Positions 15,775 through 24,236 of a stretch of DNA of 38,512 bases are shown here, piece by piece (the first letter of the stretch is position 1; every line of letters starts with the position of its first letter). This DNA is from Salinisphaera sp. G21_0 (GTDB lineage Bacteria > Pseudomonadota > Gammaproteobacteria > Pseudomonadales > Endozoicomonadaceae): assembly GCF_017744115.1 (NCBI RefSeq), contig NZ_JAGHQW010000052.1, positions 1 through 38,512 of the forward strand, given 5' to 3'. The translations under genes were made by a program, and so were the position numbers. The notes under the pieces were generated by a model that saw nothing but the letters and a program-made list of their open reading frames with translations, had not been told where the DNA came from and searched no databases.

Positions 15775-16170
15775 TTATTCTGGCATCGCCACATAAATGC
15801 CTTTGTAGGTTGCGATGTTGATGGATGACTTATTTTCTTTTCCTGTTGAAAATAACTCAACCGTTAATTCCAGTTTGGCATTGCGACACTCATTTAAACG
15901 ATCAAAAAACTTGGCTGGAACAGTGGCGCTGCAGTGAGCTGATATACGGCCTTTGCCGGGGGCATGGTAGGTGAGTTGGGAATCAGCGATAACGGCAGCG
16001 CAGTCCTTTACACGTGCTCTGGCGTGAAGTGTGGTAAACAGCCACCCATAGATGGTGGCCAGTGCGGCAATACTGCCACCAAAAGCGGTTCCTTTATCGT
16101 TAATATTGGGTACCAGTGGGCAGCTGATCACTAATTCTCCCTCCCTGAACTGATCAAAACTGACTTCCAT
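15775..16170 (-). CDS. YiiD C-terminal-type thioesterase
   Basis: The 131-residue hotdog-fold protein matches the thioesterase domain found at the C-terminus of E. coli YiiD (FabY-related). The conserved GTAFGGSIAALATIYGWLF helix is preceded by LVISCPLVPNINDKG, and strands around ADSQLTYHAPGKG follow. It would hydrolyse acyl thioesters; the substrate is unknown. It is convergent with the tgpA-like gene, with stop codons one base apart and no room for a terminator. The ATG at 16170 begins close to the family start. Confidence 0.82.
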   Translation of the reverse strand: MEVSFDQFREGELVISCPLVPNINDKGTAFGGSIAALATIYGWLFTTLHARARVKDCAAVIADSQLTYHAPGKGRISAHCSATVPAKFFDRLNECRNAKLELTVELFSTGKENKSSINIATYKGIYVAMPE

Positions 16171-16245
16171 ATTATTCAGCAGAGCGATGTTGTCTTGTAT
16201 CCTTATGTTTTATTGATATAAACAGTAAATGGGTTTTGTTAGGAA

Positions 16246-16275
16246 GGAACTTGTGTTTGAAGTGGGAGTCTTAAG
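16246..16275 (+). promoter_or_regulatory. Sigma-E/ECF-like promoter of the Arg/Glu-repeat gene
   Basis: GGAACTT (16246-16252), a 16-bp spacer and TCTTAAG (16269-16275) match the E. coli sigma-E pattern (GGAACTT, about 16 bp, TCTRA). The ATG lies 35 bp beyond the -10 box. The same boxes, followed five bases later by ATTCAATA, recur before the second cassette gene. Confidence 0.6.
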
Positions 16276-16309
16276 CATTGATTCAATAACTTAATAAATT
16301 AATGAATTA

Positions 16310-17299
16310 ATGACTGATCCAGATTTTAACTTACAAGACTGTTATTCGAATTTTCTAACTGCATATGACGCTATTATGTCCGGTGGTAAGTCGCTTTCGC
16401 ATGGCTGTACACATAAAAATGTTACAGCATTCGGTCAGAAAGTGAAACAAACTTCCCCAATCAATAACACCTCAATACCCGATGGGGATGGATTCCATAA
16501 CCGATTCGGTGATTCAAGACTTAAACAAATGTCAATCACTATTCTTGATTCTAAAGAGATCTGCCTGGACGAGCCCTTTGAATTATTCGTAAGGCCAGAA
16601 ATAATTCAGAAAGCTGATAGTGGCACTGAATCAGAAACAAAAATTGTGCGAGTTTGGAGTATGGCTGGTGAAGACGGCTCTCACTCTGTTAATAACTGCC
16701 ATCAGTATTCTAACGTGATGGAGCAACTCAGTCCGATAATTCATGCTGATAACTTGAGTAATAAGTATGTTTCAAACCCATCAGAAAAAATAACTGACAA
16801 CAAAGCCTCTCGATTGGAGCGCCAAAGGGAGCGCCAAAGGGAGCGCTACCAGAATGATCCCGCTTTCGCAGAGCGCCAAAGGGAGCGCGTAAGGAAGCGT
16901 CGCAAAGATCCCGCTTACGCAGACCGCCAAAGGGAGCGCTACCAGAATGATCCCGTTTACGCAGAGCGCAAAAGGGAGCGCAAAAGGGAGCGCTACAAGA
17001 ATGATCCCGCTTTCGCAGAGCGCCAAAGGGAGCGCGGAAGGGAGCGTCGCAAAGACCCCGTCTTCGCAGAGGGGCAAAGAATCTATATGAATACTTACAA
17101 CAGAATCAAAAGACAAACCGCCAACAAGGAAGAAGCTTCAAAGCAAGCGAAAATCGCAAAAGAACAGTATCTCCGGTCAATCCATTCAGCTGGAAACTCC
17201 AGTGAATTAACACTGACTTCTAATTCACTTGAAACAAACCAGAGTTCCAGTAAAAATTCAGATGGCACTCCCCCACCCGCTTTTCAGTCTTCAAACTGA
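16310..17299 (+). CDS. Arg/Glu-rich tandem-repeat protein of unknown function
   Basis: A 329-residue protein that I cannot assign to a family. Residues 1-165 are polar and without a signal peptide or membrane segment. Residues about 169-258 consist of about five imperfect repeats of 14-19 residues, with core R(Y/R)(Q/K)(N)DPA(F/Y)AE(R)QRER, mirrored by GAGCGCCAAAGG-type DNA repeats. Such ER/K-rich sequence favours a long charged single helix or coiled coil and could also bind nucleic acid or an acidic partner. The C-terminus is Ser/Thr/Asn-rich and ends PPPAFQSSN. Following the -1 frame after the C-run at about 17268-17272 would instead give an end GFLPARFGLSQPE, resembling the end of the next cassette gene. 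Its own sigma-E-like promoter suggests envelope-stress control. Confidence 0.65.
   Translation: MTDPDFNLQDCYSNFLTAYDAIMSGGKSLSHGCTHKNVTAFGQKVKQTSPINNTSIPDGDGFHNRFGDSRLKQMSITILDSKEICLDEPFELFVRPEIIQKADSGTESETKIVRVWSMAGEDGSHSVNNCHQYSNVMEQLSPIIHADNLSNKYVSNPSEKITDNKASRLERQRERQRERYQNDPAFAERQRERVRKRRKDPAYADRQRERYQNDPVYAERKRERKRERYKNDPAFAERQRERGRERRKDPVFAEGQRIYMNTYNRIKRQTANKEEASKQAKIAKEQYLRSIHSAGNSSELTLTSNSLETNQSSSKNSDGTPPPAFQSSN
16817..17070 (+). repeat. In-gene tandem repeats encoding RQRER / DPAFAE units
   Basis: GAGCGCCAAAGG and near copies (GAGCGCAAAAGG, GACCGCCAAAGG) occur at least seven times, interleaved with 'AGAATGATCCCGCTTTCGCA'-like 20-mers. Units differ in length (short RKDPA type and longer RYQNDPA type), which suggests copy-number change by recombination. 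Confidence 0.8.
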
Positions 17300-17309
17300 A
17301 GGGATTTTT
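17284..17309 (+). terminator. Weak terminator-like hairpin after the repeat gene
   Basis: TTCAGT and ACTGAA pair across a CTTCAA loop and are followed, after GGGA, by a T5 tract. The stem is only six pairs, so activity is uncertain. Confidence 0.3.
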
Positions 17310-17404
17310 ACCGGCCCGATTTGGCCTGTCTCAACCTGAGTGAACAGTCAGCAATCGAAAAGTAAGAAGGTATTGATCGTATAGTGAATAAGTTGTGAAA
17401 GGAA

Positions 17405-17435
17405 GGAACTTTTTATAAAAAGGCGTGGTCTTAAG
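17405..17435 (+). promoter_or_regulatory. Sigma-E/ECF-like promoter of the second cassette gene
   Basis: GGAACTT (17405-17411), a 17-bp spacer and TCTTAAG (17429-17435) are present. Both this and the 16246 promoter are preceded by GGAA, and ATTCAATA follows five bases after TCTTAAG in both. The ATG lies 27 bp downstream of the -10 box. Confidence 0.6.
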
Positions 17436-17462
17436 ATATAATTCAATACTTCTTGTAACTCA

Positions 17463-17970
17463 ATGGATCGCTCCAATAACTTACCTTTATTCGAAGTTGT
17501 ATTTTCTGGTCTTTATTTCAATTCATTAGATTTAATAGAACAATCATATCGGCTTTATGAGAGCGAGCAGCCAACGTTTCGAGGCATTCCTGTTCAGAAG
17601 ATTGCCTCTTCTTTTCCTGCTTACACTAGTGAATCAGCTATAAATCAGAATAACGCTGGCACTTTTAATCCATTGCATGAATATGGTGCTGCATATCTCT
17701 CAGATGCCTATCTGGAAGCCTATCTAGGAGGCTGACCGAGAATAGACTGCCCTACTGCGGTTGCGATAAATTGGTCTAAAAATTCCTGCTTCTTCGTCAA
17801 ATAGCCCCGCTATTCTCCTCAGAATCAGAAATTTTTATCCTCAATTTCTCGCAATCCTCGCTACGGGCGCTATTCTCGGACAGCCTCCTAGGAACTGAGT
17901 TTTCTGAGATATCTCAATCCGAGTTTGATGAATATTTACAATCCCGATCGAACCCATCTCACCCTGAATG
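17463..17970 (+). pseudogene. Unknown cassette gene interrupted by a MITE
   Basis: The frame starts MDRSNNLPLFEVVFSGLYFN and as it stands ends at 17735, nine bases inside the MITE (copy C). Removing the 160-bp element and one CTAG joins ...DAYLEAYL to GTEFSEISQSEFDEYLQSR and ends at TGA 17968-17970, giving a protein of about 113 residues. The restored sequence is acidic and Tyr/Ser-rich, with no signal peptide and no family I know. The 90-residue truncated product may still be made. Promoter and 3' tail resemble those of the preceding gene. Confidence 0.65.
17728..17887. repeat. MITE-like palindromic element, copy C, with CTAG target duplication
   Basis: The terminal repeats are GAGGCTGACCGAGAATAG and CTATTCTCGGACAGCCTC (17 of 18 paired), flanked by CTAG at 17724-17727 and 17888-17891. 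Internal arms are TTGCGATAAATTG (17761-17773) and CAATTTCTCGCAA (17842-17854). The interior is almost identical to copy A without its extra segment. A 4-bp CTAG-type duplication is reminiscent of IS5-family target choice, so an IS5-like transposase may mobilise it. Confidence 0.88.
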
Positions 17971-18005
17971 AGCCGCCAGCAATCGAAGGGTGATCAGGTA
18001 TTGCA
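17943..18005 (+). repeat. Cassette 3' tail, second copy (pairs with 17315-17377)
   Basis: This stretch and 17315-17377 align without gaps: both start CCCGAT, share CAGCAATCGAA and AGGTATTG, and place TGA at the same position. About 70% of bases agree. The copy here covers the last nine codons of the restored cassette gene and continues beyond it. Confidence 0.65.
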
Positions 18006-18095
18006 CTGGTGGCATTTTGGTATTCCTGAAGTCTGCTTTAGCCCTTTGACAACAAAAAGAAATATCAATTGGGGTGGTGAGAGGCAGATAAGAAT

Positions 18096-18124
18096 AAAAA
18101 GCCCCTGAAAACAGGGGCTTTTGT
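18096..18124 (-). terminator. Intrinsic terminator of acnB
   Basis: AGCCCCTG and CAGGGGCT pair around an AAAA loop. On the minus strand the stem is followed by TTTTTATT, 25 bp after the acnB stop codon. The plus strand also has a short T run, so it may work both ways. Confidence 0.85.
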
Positions 18125-18145
18125 GTCGATTAACGCAGCAATGTA

Positions 18146-20737
18146 TCAGCTGGCTTTAGCGATGATATCGTCAGCAGCCTTCTGATAAGACTCTACCTGG
18201 TCAAAATTGAGGTAGCGATAGACGTCACCCGCCATAGCATCCAGGTTGCTGGCGTAGGCCATATACTCTGCCACGGTCGGGATTTTGCCAAGAATGGCAC
18301 CGACCGATGCCAGCTCAGCAGAACAGAGGTATACGTTAGCGCCATCCCCCAGACGGTTAGGGAAGTTACGGGTAGAGGTAGAGAGTACTGTTGCGCCTGG
18401 CTCTACCCTTGCCTGGTTACCCATGCAGAGTGAACAGCCGGGGATTTCGGTTCGCACACCGTTGTCGTTATAGATGTTGTAATAGCCTTCTTCTTCCAGC
18501 TGTGCCTTGTCCATTTTGGTGGGAGGCGACATCCAGAAGCGGGTTTTCAGTGGATCATGGTTCTGTTCCAGCAGTTTTCCGGCAGCACGGAAGTGACCGA
18601 TATTGGTCATACAGGAGCCCAGGAACACTTCATCGACCTTGTCACCGGCAACATCAGACAGTGTACGGGCATCGTCCGGATCGTTTGGCGCACAGAGAAT
18701 AGGCTCTTTGATCTCCGCCAGATCGATTTCAATCACCTCAGCGTATTCCGCATCGGCATCCGCACGCATCATGGTTGGGTTGGCCAGCCACTCTTCCATC
18801 TTACGGGCACGACGTTCCAGAGTGCGGGCATCACCATAACCTTCACTGATCATCCAGCGCAGCATGGTGATGTTGGACTTCAGATATTCAGTGATGGACT
18901 CTTCAGACAGGGTGATGGTACAGCCGGCAGCAGAGCGCTCAGCCGAAGCATCGGACAGCTCAAAGGCCTGTTCAACAGTGAGGTTTTCCAGACCTTCAAT
19001 TTCCAGTACACGGCCGGAGAAGGCATTCTTCTTACCTTTCTTCTCGACGGTCAAGAGGCCTTGCTTGATGCCGTAGAGTGGAATGGCGTGCACCAGATCA
19101 CGGAGGGTAATGCCCGGCTGCATTTCCCCTTTGAAGCGAACCAGAACAGACTCTGGCATATCCAATGGCATAACACCGGTTGCTGCAGCAAATGCCACGA
19201 GGCCGGAGCCTGCAGGAAAAGAGATACCCAGCGGGAAGCGGGTGTGGGAGTCACCACCGGTACCCACGGTATCTGGCAACAGCATACGGTTCAGCCAGCT
19301 ATGGATGATGCCGTCACCAGGACGCAGGGCGACACCGCCTCGGTTCATAATGAAGTCCGGCAGGGTGTGGTGAGTTTCCACGTCTACCGGCTTTGGATAG
19401 GCCGCAGTGTGGCAGAAAGACTGCATAACCAGATCAGAAGAGAAGCCCAGACAGGCCAGATCTTTCAATTCATCACGGGTCATTGGCCCGGTGGTGTCCT
19501 GGGAGCCGACAGTGGTCATTTTTGGTTCACAGTACTGACCAGGACGGACACCGGGAACACCGCAGGCTTTGCCGACCATTTTCTGGGCCAGCGTGAAGCC
19601 ATGGGTTGATTCTTTAGGGGGTTGTGGGCGGCGGAATATGTCGGAATGGCCCAGATCCAGTGCCTCACGGGCCTTGTCAGTCAGTCCACGGCCGATGATC
19701 AGGTTAATACGGCCACCGGCCTGTACTTCGTCAAGAATAACGTCGGATTTGAAGGTGAACTCAGACAGGACTTCCCCGGACTCAGAGAGGATCTTGCCAT
19801 CGTATGGGCGAATTTCAATAACATCACCCATGTTTAACTTATCCACCGGGGCTTCAAACACCAGGGCACCGGCATCTTCCATGGTATTGAAGAAAATAGG
19901 CGCTACCTTGCTGCCTATACAGATACCGCCAGCACGCTTGTTGGGGACACCCGGAATATCATCACCAAAGAACCAGAGTACCGAGTTGGTGGCAGACTTA
20001 CGGGAAGAACCGGTACCGACAACGTCACCCACAAATGCAACCGGCAGGCTTTTGCTCTTGATGGCTTCAATTTGCTCAAGCGGGCCGGTAACGCCGTGCT
20101 CTTCAGGTTCCAGACCATCACGGGTCATCTTGTAGGCAGCACGAGCGTGCAGTGGAATATCCGGGCGGGACCAGGCATCAGGGGCAGGGGACAGATCATC
20201 GGTATTGGTTTCACCGGTCACCTTGAATACCGCCACCTTGATGCTTTCAGGCACGGCATCACGCCCGGTGAACCATTCCGCTTCAGCCCAGGATTTTAGA
20301 ACGGCCTGGGCATTGGCGTTGCCTTCCTTGGCTTTCTCTTCCACGTCGTGGAAAGAGTCGAACACCAGCAGGGTTTTTTTCAGCTGCTCAGCGGCAAGTT
20401 CACCCAGCTCGGTGCTGTCCAGAAGGGCAATCAGGGTTTCGATATTGTAACCACCGAGCATCATGCCCAGCAGCTCAACGGCTTTCTTGTTGTCAACCAG
20501 CGGTGATTCAGCTTCGCCCTTGACGATGGCGGAAAGGAATCCGGCTTTTACATAGGCGGCTTCGTCAACACCGGGAGGAATACGATTTTCAAGGAGGTCC
20601 AGAATATATTGTTCTTCACCGGCTGGTGGATTTTTCAGCAGTTCAATCAGGCCTGACACCTGTTCTGCATTCAGCGGCTTCGGTGGGACACCTTCTTGGG
20701 CACGTTCTTCGACGTGTTTTCTGTAGGCTTCTAACAC
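18146..20737 (-). CDS. acnB: Aconitate hydratase B
   Basis: The product of about 863 residues matches the family length and interconverts citrate and isocitrate in the TCA cycle; the apo-form is an RNA-binding iron sensor in E. coli. The N-terminal HEAT-like domain ([29 protein letters not shown]) precedes the swivel domain ([20 protein letters not shown]). The [4Fe-4S] cysteines lie in [16 protein letters not shown] and [15 protein letters not shown]. The start is taken as GTG 20737, because GAGGG lies 8 bases upstream and the E. coli enzyme starts MLEEYRKHV; ATGs at 20752 and 20755 are alternatives. It is a single-gene unit with a promoter at about 20858-20886 and its own terminator. Confidence 0.96.
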   Translation of the reverse strand: MLEAYRKHVEERAQEGVPPKPLNAEQVSGLIELLKNPPAGEEQYILDLLENRIPPGVDEAAYVKAGFLSAIVKGEAESPLVDNKKAVELLGMMLGGYNIETLIALLDSTELGELAAEQLKKTLLVFDSFHDVEEKAKEGNANAQAVLKSWAEAEWFTGRDAVPESIKVAVFKVTGETNTDDLSPAPDAWSRPDIPLHARAAYKMTRDGLEPEEHGVTGPLEQIEAIKSKSLPVAFVGDVVGTGSSRKSATNSVLWFFGDDIPGVPNKRAGGICIGSKVAPIFFNTMEDAGALVFEAPVDKLNMGDVIEIRPYDGKILSESGEVLSEFTFKSDVILDEVQAGGRINLIIGRGLTDKAREALDLGHSDIFRRPQPPKESTHGFTLAQKMVGKACGVPGVRPGQYCEPKMTTVGSQDTTGPMTRDELKDLACLGFSSDLVMQSFCHTAAYPKPVDVETHHTLPDFIMNRGGVALRPGDGIIHSWLNRMLLPDTVGTGGDSHTRFPLGISFPAGSGLVAFAAATGVMPLDMPESVLVRFKGEMQPGITLRDLVHAIPLYGIKQGLLTVEKKGKKNAFSGRVLEIEGLENLTVEQAFELSDASAERSAAGCTITLSEESITEYLKSNITMLRWMISEGYGDARTLERRARKMEEWLANPTMMRADADAEYAEVIEIDLAEIKEPILCAPNDPDDARTLSDVAGDKVDEVFLGSCMTNIGHFRAAGKLLEQNHDPLKTRFWMSPPTKMDKAQLEEEGYYNIYNDNGVRTEIPGCSLCMGNQARVEPGATVLSTSTRNFPNRLGDGANVYLCSAELASVGAILGKIPTVAEYMAYASNLDAMAGDVYRYLNFDQVESYQKAADDIIAKAS

Positions 20738-20857
20738 GAGTTCTACCCTCATCATCTGTGGCAGGCTCTTGGGCGATCCTTCGACAAACCTTTATGATCT
20801 TATGGGTCCGTCAGACGTTCCAAGGAAATCTTTACCAGTAGCACTGGTGGCGCGGGC

Positions 20858-20886
20858 AGTATAGCGAAAGGTGCCTGTCAAGTTAA
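20858..20886 (-). promoter_or_regulatory. Candidate sigma-70 promoter of acnB
   Basis: On the minus strand TTAACT (20886-20881), a 17-bp spacer and TATACT (20863-20858) stand about 120 bp before the acnB start. The -10 is close to consensus and the -35 is moderate. Confidence 0.45.
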
Positions 20887-21002
20887 GTAAAGACCGTAAT
20901 AGCCACTATTTTTTCTGTGAATGGCAGTTTCGGTATTTGTGATTTACGCAGGCAGCATCTGAAGAAGCCGAAGCAGCCTCTTCAGGTGGGATTGATAAAA
21001 AG

Positions 21003-22379
21003 TCAGGATTCAATGATTTCGTAGCAGGGTTGGTAATGGCTTCCGGGCAGTTTCATCCGGTGCTGATCAACAAACGATTGCAGAAGGGTGTCCATCTGTT
21101 TCATCAGGCCCGGTTCACCACTGAGCTTATAAGGGCCATGCTCACGAATCAGGTTAACACCGTCTTCCTTGATATTCCCGGCAACAATGCCCGACATAAC
21201 ACGGCGGAGGTTGGCTGCCAGCTGGTGGGCCGGGAGATTGCTGTGCAGTTCCTGGTTGGCCATATTTTCATGGGTCGGCTCGAAAGGCTGCTGGAACTCC
21301 TGGTCAATCTTTAACAGCCAGTTAAAGTAGTACGCATCCCCATGTCGACGACGGAAGCGGGTTACTTTTTCCAGGCCACGGGCCATGATCGTGGCAACCC
21401 TGGCTGGATCATTGATGATGATCTGGTACTTTTCCTGCGCCTCTTTGCCCAGTGTATTGCCAATGAAGTTGTCAATCTGTTCAAAGTAAGCTTCCGACCC
21501 GGCGGGTCCTGTCAGGATCATGGTCAGGGGAATATCTTTATTGTCCGGGTGCAGGAGAATACCGATCAGGTAAAGAATCTCTTCACAGGTTCCCGGTCCA
21601 CCCGGAAACACAATGATGCCATGCCCCAGGCGAACAAAGGCTTCCAGGCGTTTTTCGATATCCGGCAGGATAACCAGCTCATTGACAATCGGGTTAGGAG
21701 ACTCGGCAGCAATAATGCCAGGCTCGGTCAGGCCAATAAAACGACCATGACTGATCCGTTGCTTGGCATGGCCAATGTAAGCGCCTTTCATCGGCCCCTT
21801 CATCGCACCGGGGCCGCAGCCGGTACAGATATTCATTCTTCTGAGGCCCAGCTGATAACCGACCAGTTTCGTGTATTCATATTCATCACGGCCAATGGAG
21901 TGTCCACCCCAGCAGACCACGATATTGGGCGTCTGCTTGGTGATAAAAGCATTGGCATTTCTGAGCACCTCAAACACCAGGTGAGTGATGTCGGATGAAC
22001 TTCCGTGATCGAAACGCTTGTCGCTGGTGATCAGGGACGAAACATAGAGAATATCCCTGAGCACGGAAAACAGGTTTTCCCTGACGCCCCGGATGAGTTT
22101 TTTATCAACAAATGCAGACGCGGGTGCATTGATCAGTTCAAGTTTCAGTCCACGGTGTTCCTGGACAATGCGGATATCAAATTCGGAATAGGTTTGTAAC
22201 AGCTCTTCTGCGCTGTCACCTTCCATCTCATCACTTAACACAGCCAGGGCGCACTGACGGAACAGGCGATGCAGGCCAGCTTTGGTATTATCCTGAAGAA
22301 TATTGACTTCCCGGCTGGACAGTACTCGCATGGAGCCAACCGGGTTAACAATGGCGGAGACTACATTAGGTTTACTCAT
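21003..22379 (-). CDS. ppnN: Pyrimidine/purine nucleotide 5'-monophosphate nucleosidase (LOG family)
   Basis: The 458-residue protein corresponds to E. coli PpnN (YgdH), which cleaves nucleoside monophosphates to base and ribose-5-phosphate and is a (p)ppGpp target. The LOG signature FPGGPGTCEEILYLIGILL is present, as is CTGCGPGAMKGPMKGAYIGH upstream of it. The N-terminal PpnN-specific extension (NPVGSMRVLSSREVNILQ) and the C-terminal domain ending in LPGSHYQPC are also intact. The ATG at 22379 follows AAGGGGGCAT, a strong ribosome binding site. It is transcribed alone and lies downstream of acnB's promoter side, on the same strand. Confidence 0.93.
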   Translation of the reverse strand: MSKPNVVSAIVNPVGSMRVLSSREVNILQDNTKAGLHRLFRQCALAVLSDEMEGDSAEELLQTYSEFDIRIVQEHRGLKLELINAPASAFVDKKLIRGVRENLFSVLRDILYVSSLITSDKRFDHGSSSDITHLVFEVLRNANAFITKQTPNIVVCWGGHSIGRDEYEYTKLVGYQLGLRRMNICTGCGPGAMKGPMKGAYIGHAKQRISHGRFIGLTEPGIIAAESPNPIVNELVILPDIEKRLEAFVRLGHGIIVFPGGPGTCEEILYLIGILLHPDNKDIPLTMILTGPAGSEAYFEQIDNFIGNTLGKEAQEKYQIIINDPARVATIMARGLEKVTRFRRRHGDAYYFNWLLKIDQEFQQPFEPTHENMANQELHSNLPAHQLAANLRRVMSGIVAGNIKEDGVNLIREHGPYKLSGEPGLMKQMDTLLQSFVDQHRMKLPGSHYQPCYEIIES

Positions 22380-22754
22380 TATGCCCCCTTAAAGGATGGT
22401 GTTCGGTGTCTGACAGCATTGTTTCGATGGTTATGGCAGTAATGGATGCTGGTCAGGACAAAAATATATTTAACTAACTATCGGATCCTGTGGGTTGAAA
22501 TCGAGTGAAAATTACAGTTTTTACTGTATTGGTGAAATTAAAATTCCTATTGCCATAAGCAAATTATACCGGTTTTGGTCGCTTCTGATCAGTCTTGACG
22601 AAATGATTCCGCTCTGACAAATTGGCTCAGATGCCACAAGCTCCTTTGCCTTTTTGTTGAATATTGACTGGTATTTTTCTGTTTTCGATTACCAATAGCT
22701 TGATATAAGATGTTGCCACAATAATAAATGAATGACAGATAAAAGGAGATCTCG
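22380..22754. other. Divergent promoter gap between ppnN and the Nudix gene
   Basis: The stretch is A/T-rich without a gene. It must hold the promoters of both divergent genes. AAAAGGAG at 22740-22747 is the ribosome binding site of the Nudix gene. TATAAG near 22705 could be a -10 element, but no matching -35 was found. Confidence 0.5.
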
Positions 22755-23282
22755 ATGCCTGGCCAGCAAGAGGTGGAAGCGTCTGTGGAAAGTGTGGTGG
22801 TGGTTGATGACCATAATTTTGTGCTCGGGTCAGTTCCCAGGGGGAAGATGCGAGAAGAAGCACTCTGCCACAGGGCAACCTATATTTTTGTCTTTAATTC
22901 AACAGGGCAGCTGTATGTTCAGGAGAGGACCCTGAATAAGGATATTTATCCGGGCTACTTTGATCCCGCTACAGGGGGCGTGGTTACTGAAGGTGAAAGC
23001 TACGATCAGGCGGCTGAACGGGAGTTGGCTGAGGAGCTTGGTATCGAGAATGTGCCCATCACTTCGCATTTTCACTTTTTTTTCCATAATGATGATTGTC
23101 AGGTCTGGGGCAGAGTCTACAGCTGTTATTATGATGGTCCTTTGACCCTGCAGGAAGACGAGGTTGCCAGTGTGGTGCTGGAATCACCGGACGAGGTGCT
23201 GGCGAACCGCAACCACCGAAATTATACGCCAGACAGTCTGGTTGCTCTTGAGAGACTGGTTCACTGTCTCAAAACATTCTGA
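22755..23282 (+). CDS. Nudix hydrolase (YfcD-like)
   Basis: The 175-residue protein contains a full Nudix box, GGVVTEGESYDQAAERELAE followed by ELGI, matching Gx5Ex7REUxEExGU. The N-terminal part (VVDDHNFVLGSVPRGKMREE, then HRATYIFVFNSTGQLYVQER) resembles IPP-isomerase-like Nudix proteins such as E. coli YfcD. It would hydrolyse a nucleoside-diphosphate-type substrate not predictable from sequence. The ATG follows AAAAGGAG by 7 bases. ribE begins 35 bases downstream, so the two may be co-transcribed. Confidence 0.88.
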   Translation: MPGQQEVEASVESVVVVDDHNFVLGSVPRGKMREEALCHRATYIFVFNSTGQLYVQERTLNKDIYPGYFDPATGGVVTEGESYDQAAERELAEELGIENVPITSHFHFFFHNDDCQVWGRVYSCYYDGPLTLQEDEVASVVLESPDEVLANRNHRNYTPDSLVALERLVHCLKTF

Positions 23283-23317
23283 TGTAGGCCAACGTGTTTG
23301 GCGACGATAGGTAGTGT

Positions 23318-23932
23318 ATGTTTACAGGAATTGTGAAGGGATTTTTTCCGGTTGGTCGAATTGAAACGTTCAACGAACTGAATCGTATTACTGTGCTGTT
23401 GCCGTCCACATTGCTGGAAGGCCTGGAAACCGGGGCCAGTATTGCAGTGAATGGATGCTGTTTGACGGTTACTGCTTTTGACCGGGAAAGTGCCACTTTC
23501 GATGTGATGAAAGAGACCCTGAGGGTTACCAACCTTGGGGCGCTGGGAGAAGGTGATAAAGTCAATATTGAAAGAGCTGCACGCTTTGGTGATGAAATTG
23601 GCGGGCATCTGCTCTCTGGTCATATTCACGATACTGTTGAGATTTGTGATATTAAGCAGGAAGAAAACAATGTGACAGTATTCTTTCAATTTGCTTCTGA
23701 ATGGCAAGACTATATTCTGCCTAAAGGCTATGTGTCTCTAAATGGCTGTAGTCTGACTATTGGTGAGAAGGTTGAGGGAGGGCGCTTTTGTATCCATCTT
23801 ATTCCAGAAACCTTAAGAATGACGTCATTTGGTACTGCGGAAGTTGGCGATAGAGTTAACCTGGAAATAGACAGCCAGACTCAGGCGATTGTCACTACGG
23901 TGAAAAGTTATCTGGAATCAACCAGGTTATGA
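23318..23932 (+). CDS. ribE: Riboflavin synthase
   Basis: The 204-residue protein has the two lumazine-binding repeats of riboflavin synthase: MFTGIVKGFFPVG with NGCCLTVTAFD in the first, and GHLLSGHIHDTVEI with LNGCSLTIGEKV in the second. CIHLIPETLRMTSFG and the closing IDSQTQAIVTTV match the stand-alone E. coli RibC type. It dismutates two 6,7-dimethyl-8-ribityllumazine molecules to riboflavin. It is not next to other rib genes and no FMN riboswitch structure was seen upstream. Confidence 0.9.
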   Translation: MFTGIVKGFFPVGRIETFNELNRITVLLPSTLLEGLETGASIAVNGCCLTVTAFDRESATFDVMKETLRVTNLGALGEGDKVNIERAARFGDEIGGHLLSGHIHDTVEICDIKQEENNVTVFFQFASEWQDYILPKGYVSLNGCSLTIGEKVEGGRFCIHLIPETLRMTSFGTAEVGDRVNLEIDSQTQAIVTTVKSYLESTRL

Positions 23933-24182
23933 TATGTGTCGTGATATAGTTTTCTGAACTTTTTCATGCTGTCGCAGGGTTGCAAATTCCTGAGATACAA
24001 CCCTGTGTCGTTCCGGTATCTGTTTCTTCATTATTTTTCTGCTATTTAAAAAAACCTTAATATGCTTATTACGTCTTATATATCATTTGAAAAATTTTGC
24101 TGCACGGCCCAGAATATAGATGCTCACTAGCGTGTCCAAACGGGATTAGATCCCGCTGCTATTGTAAGAGTGATTAAGAAAG
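23933..24182. other. Gap after ribE with small hairpins
   Basis: There is no gene. CAGGGTTG / CAACCCTG (23976-24006) and CGGGAT / ATCCCG (about 24140) are short stems without U tracts. The proper terminator comes at 24183. Confidence 0.45.
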
Positions 24183-24208
24183 CGCCACCTGACCGGGTGG
24201 CGTTTTTT
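24183..24208. terminator. Intrinsic terminator between ribE and lon-2
   Basis: CGCCACC and GGTGGCG pair around TGACCG and are followed by T6 on the plus strand. On the minus strand the stem is followed by CTTTCTT. It sits 29 bp after the lon stop, so it probably serves both convergent units. Confidence 0.82.
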
Positions 24209-24236
24209 ATTCACAGCAGGGTATGGTTGTCTCTAC

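Noticed and set aside
16246-16275. Reading the GGAACTT box as a HrpL (type III secretion) promoter
   Set aside because: The downstream CCACNNA half of a hrp box is missing in both copies, whereas TCTTAAG fits sigma-E spacing better.
16817-17070. CRISPR-like array
   Set aside because: Repeats are in frame inside a gene, of unequal length, with similar 'spacers'. No cas genes are nearby.
18557-19609. 350-codon plus-strand frame inside acnB
   Set aside because: It is antisense to a fully conserved acnB. Its length follows from the codon bias of the real gene. The same holds for the long antisense frame at 25215-26279 in lon.
20945-20995. Stem CTGAAGA / TCTTCAG after ppnN as a terminator
   Set aside because: The loop is long and no U tract follows on the ppnN strand, so it was not called.
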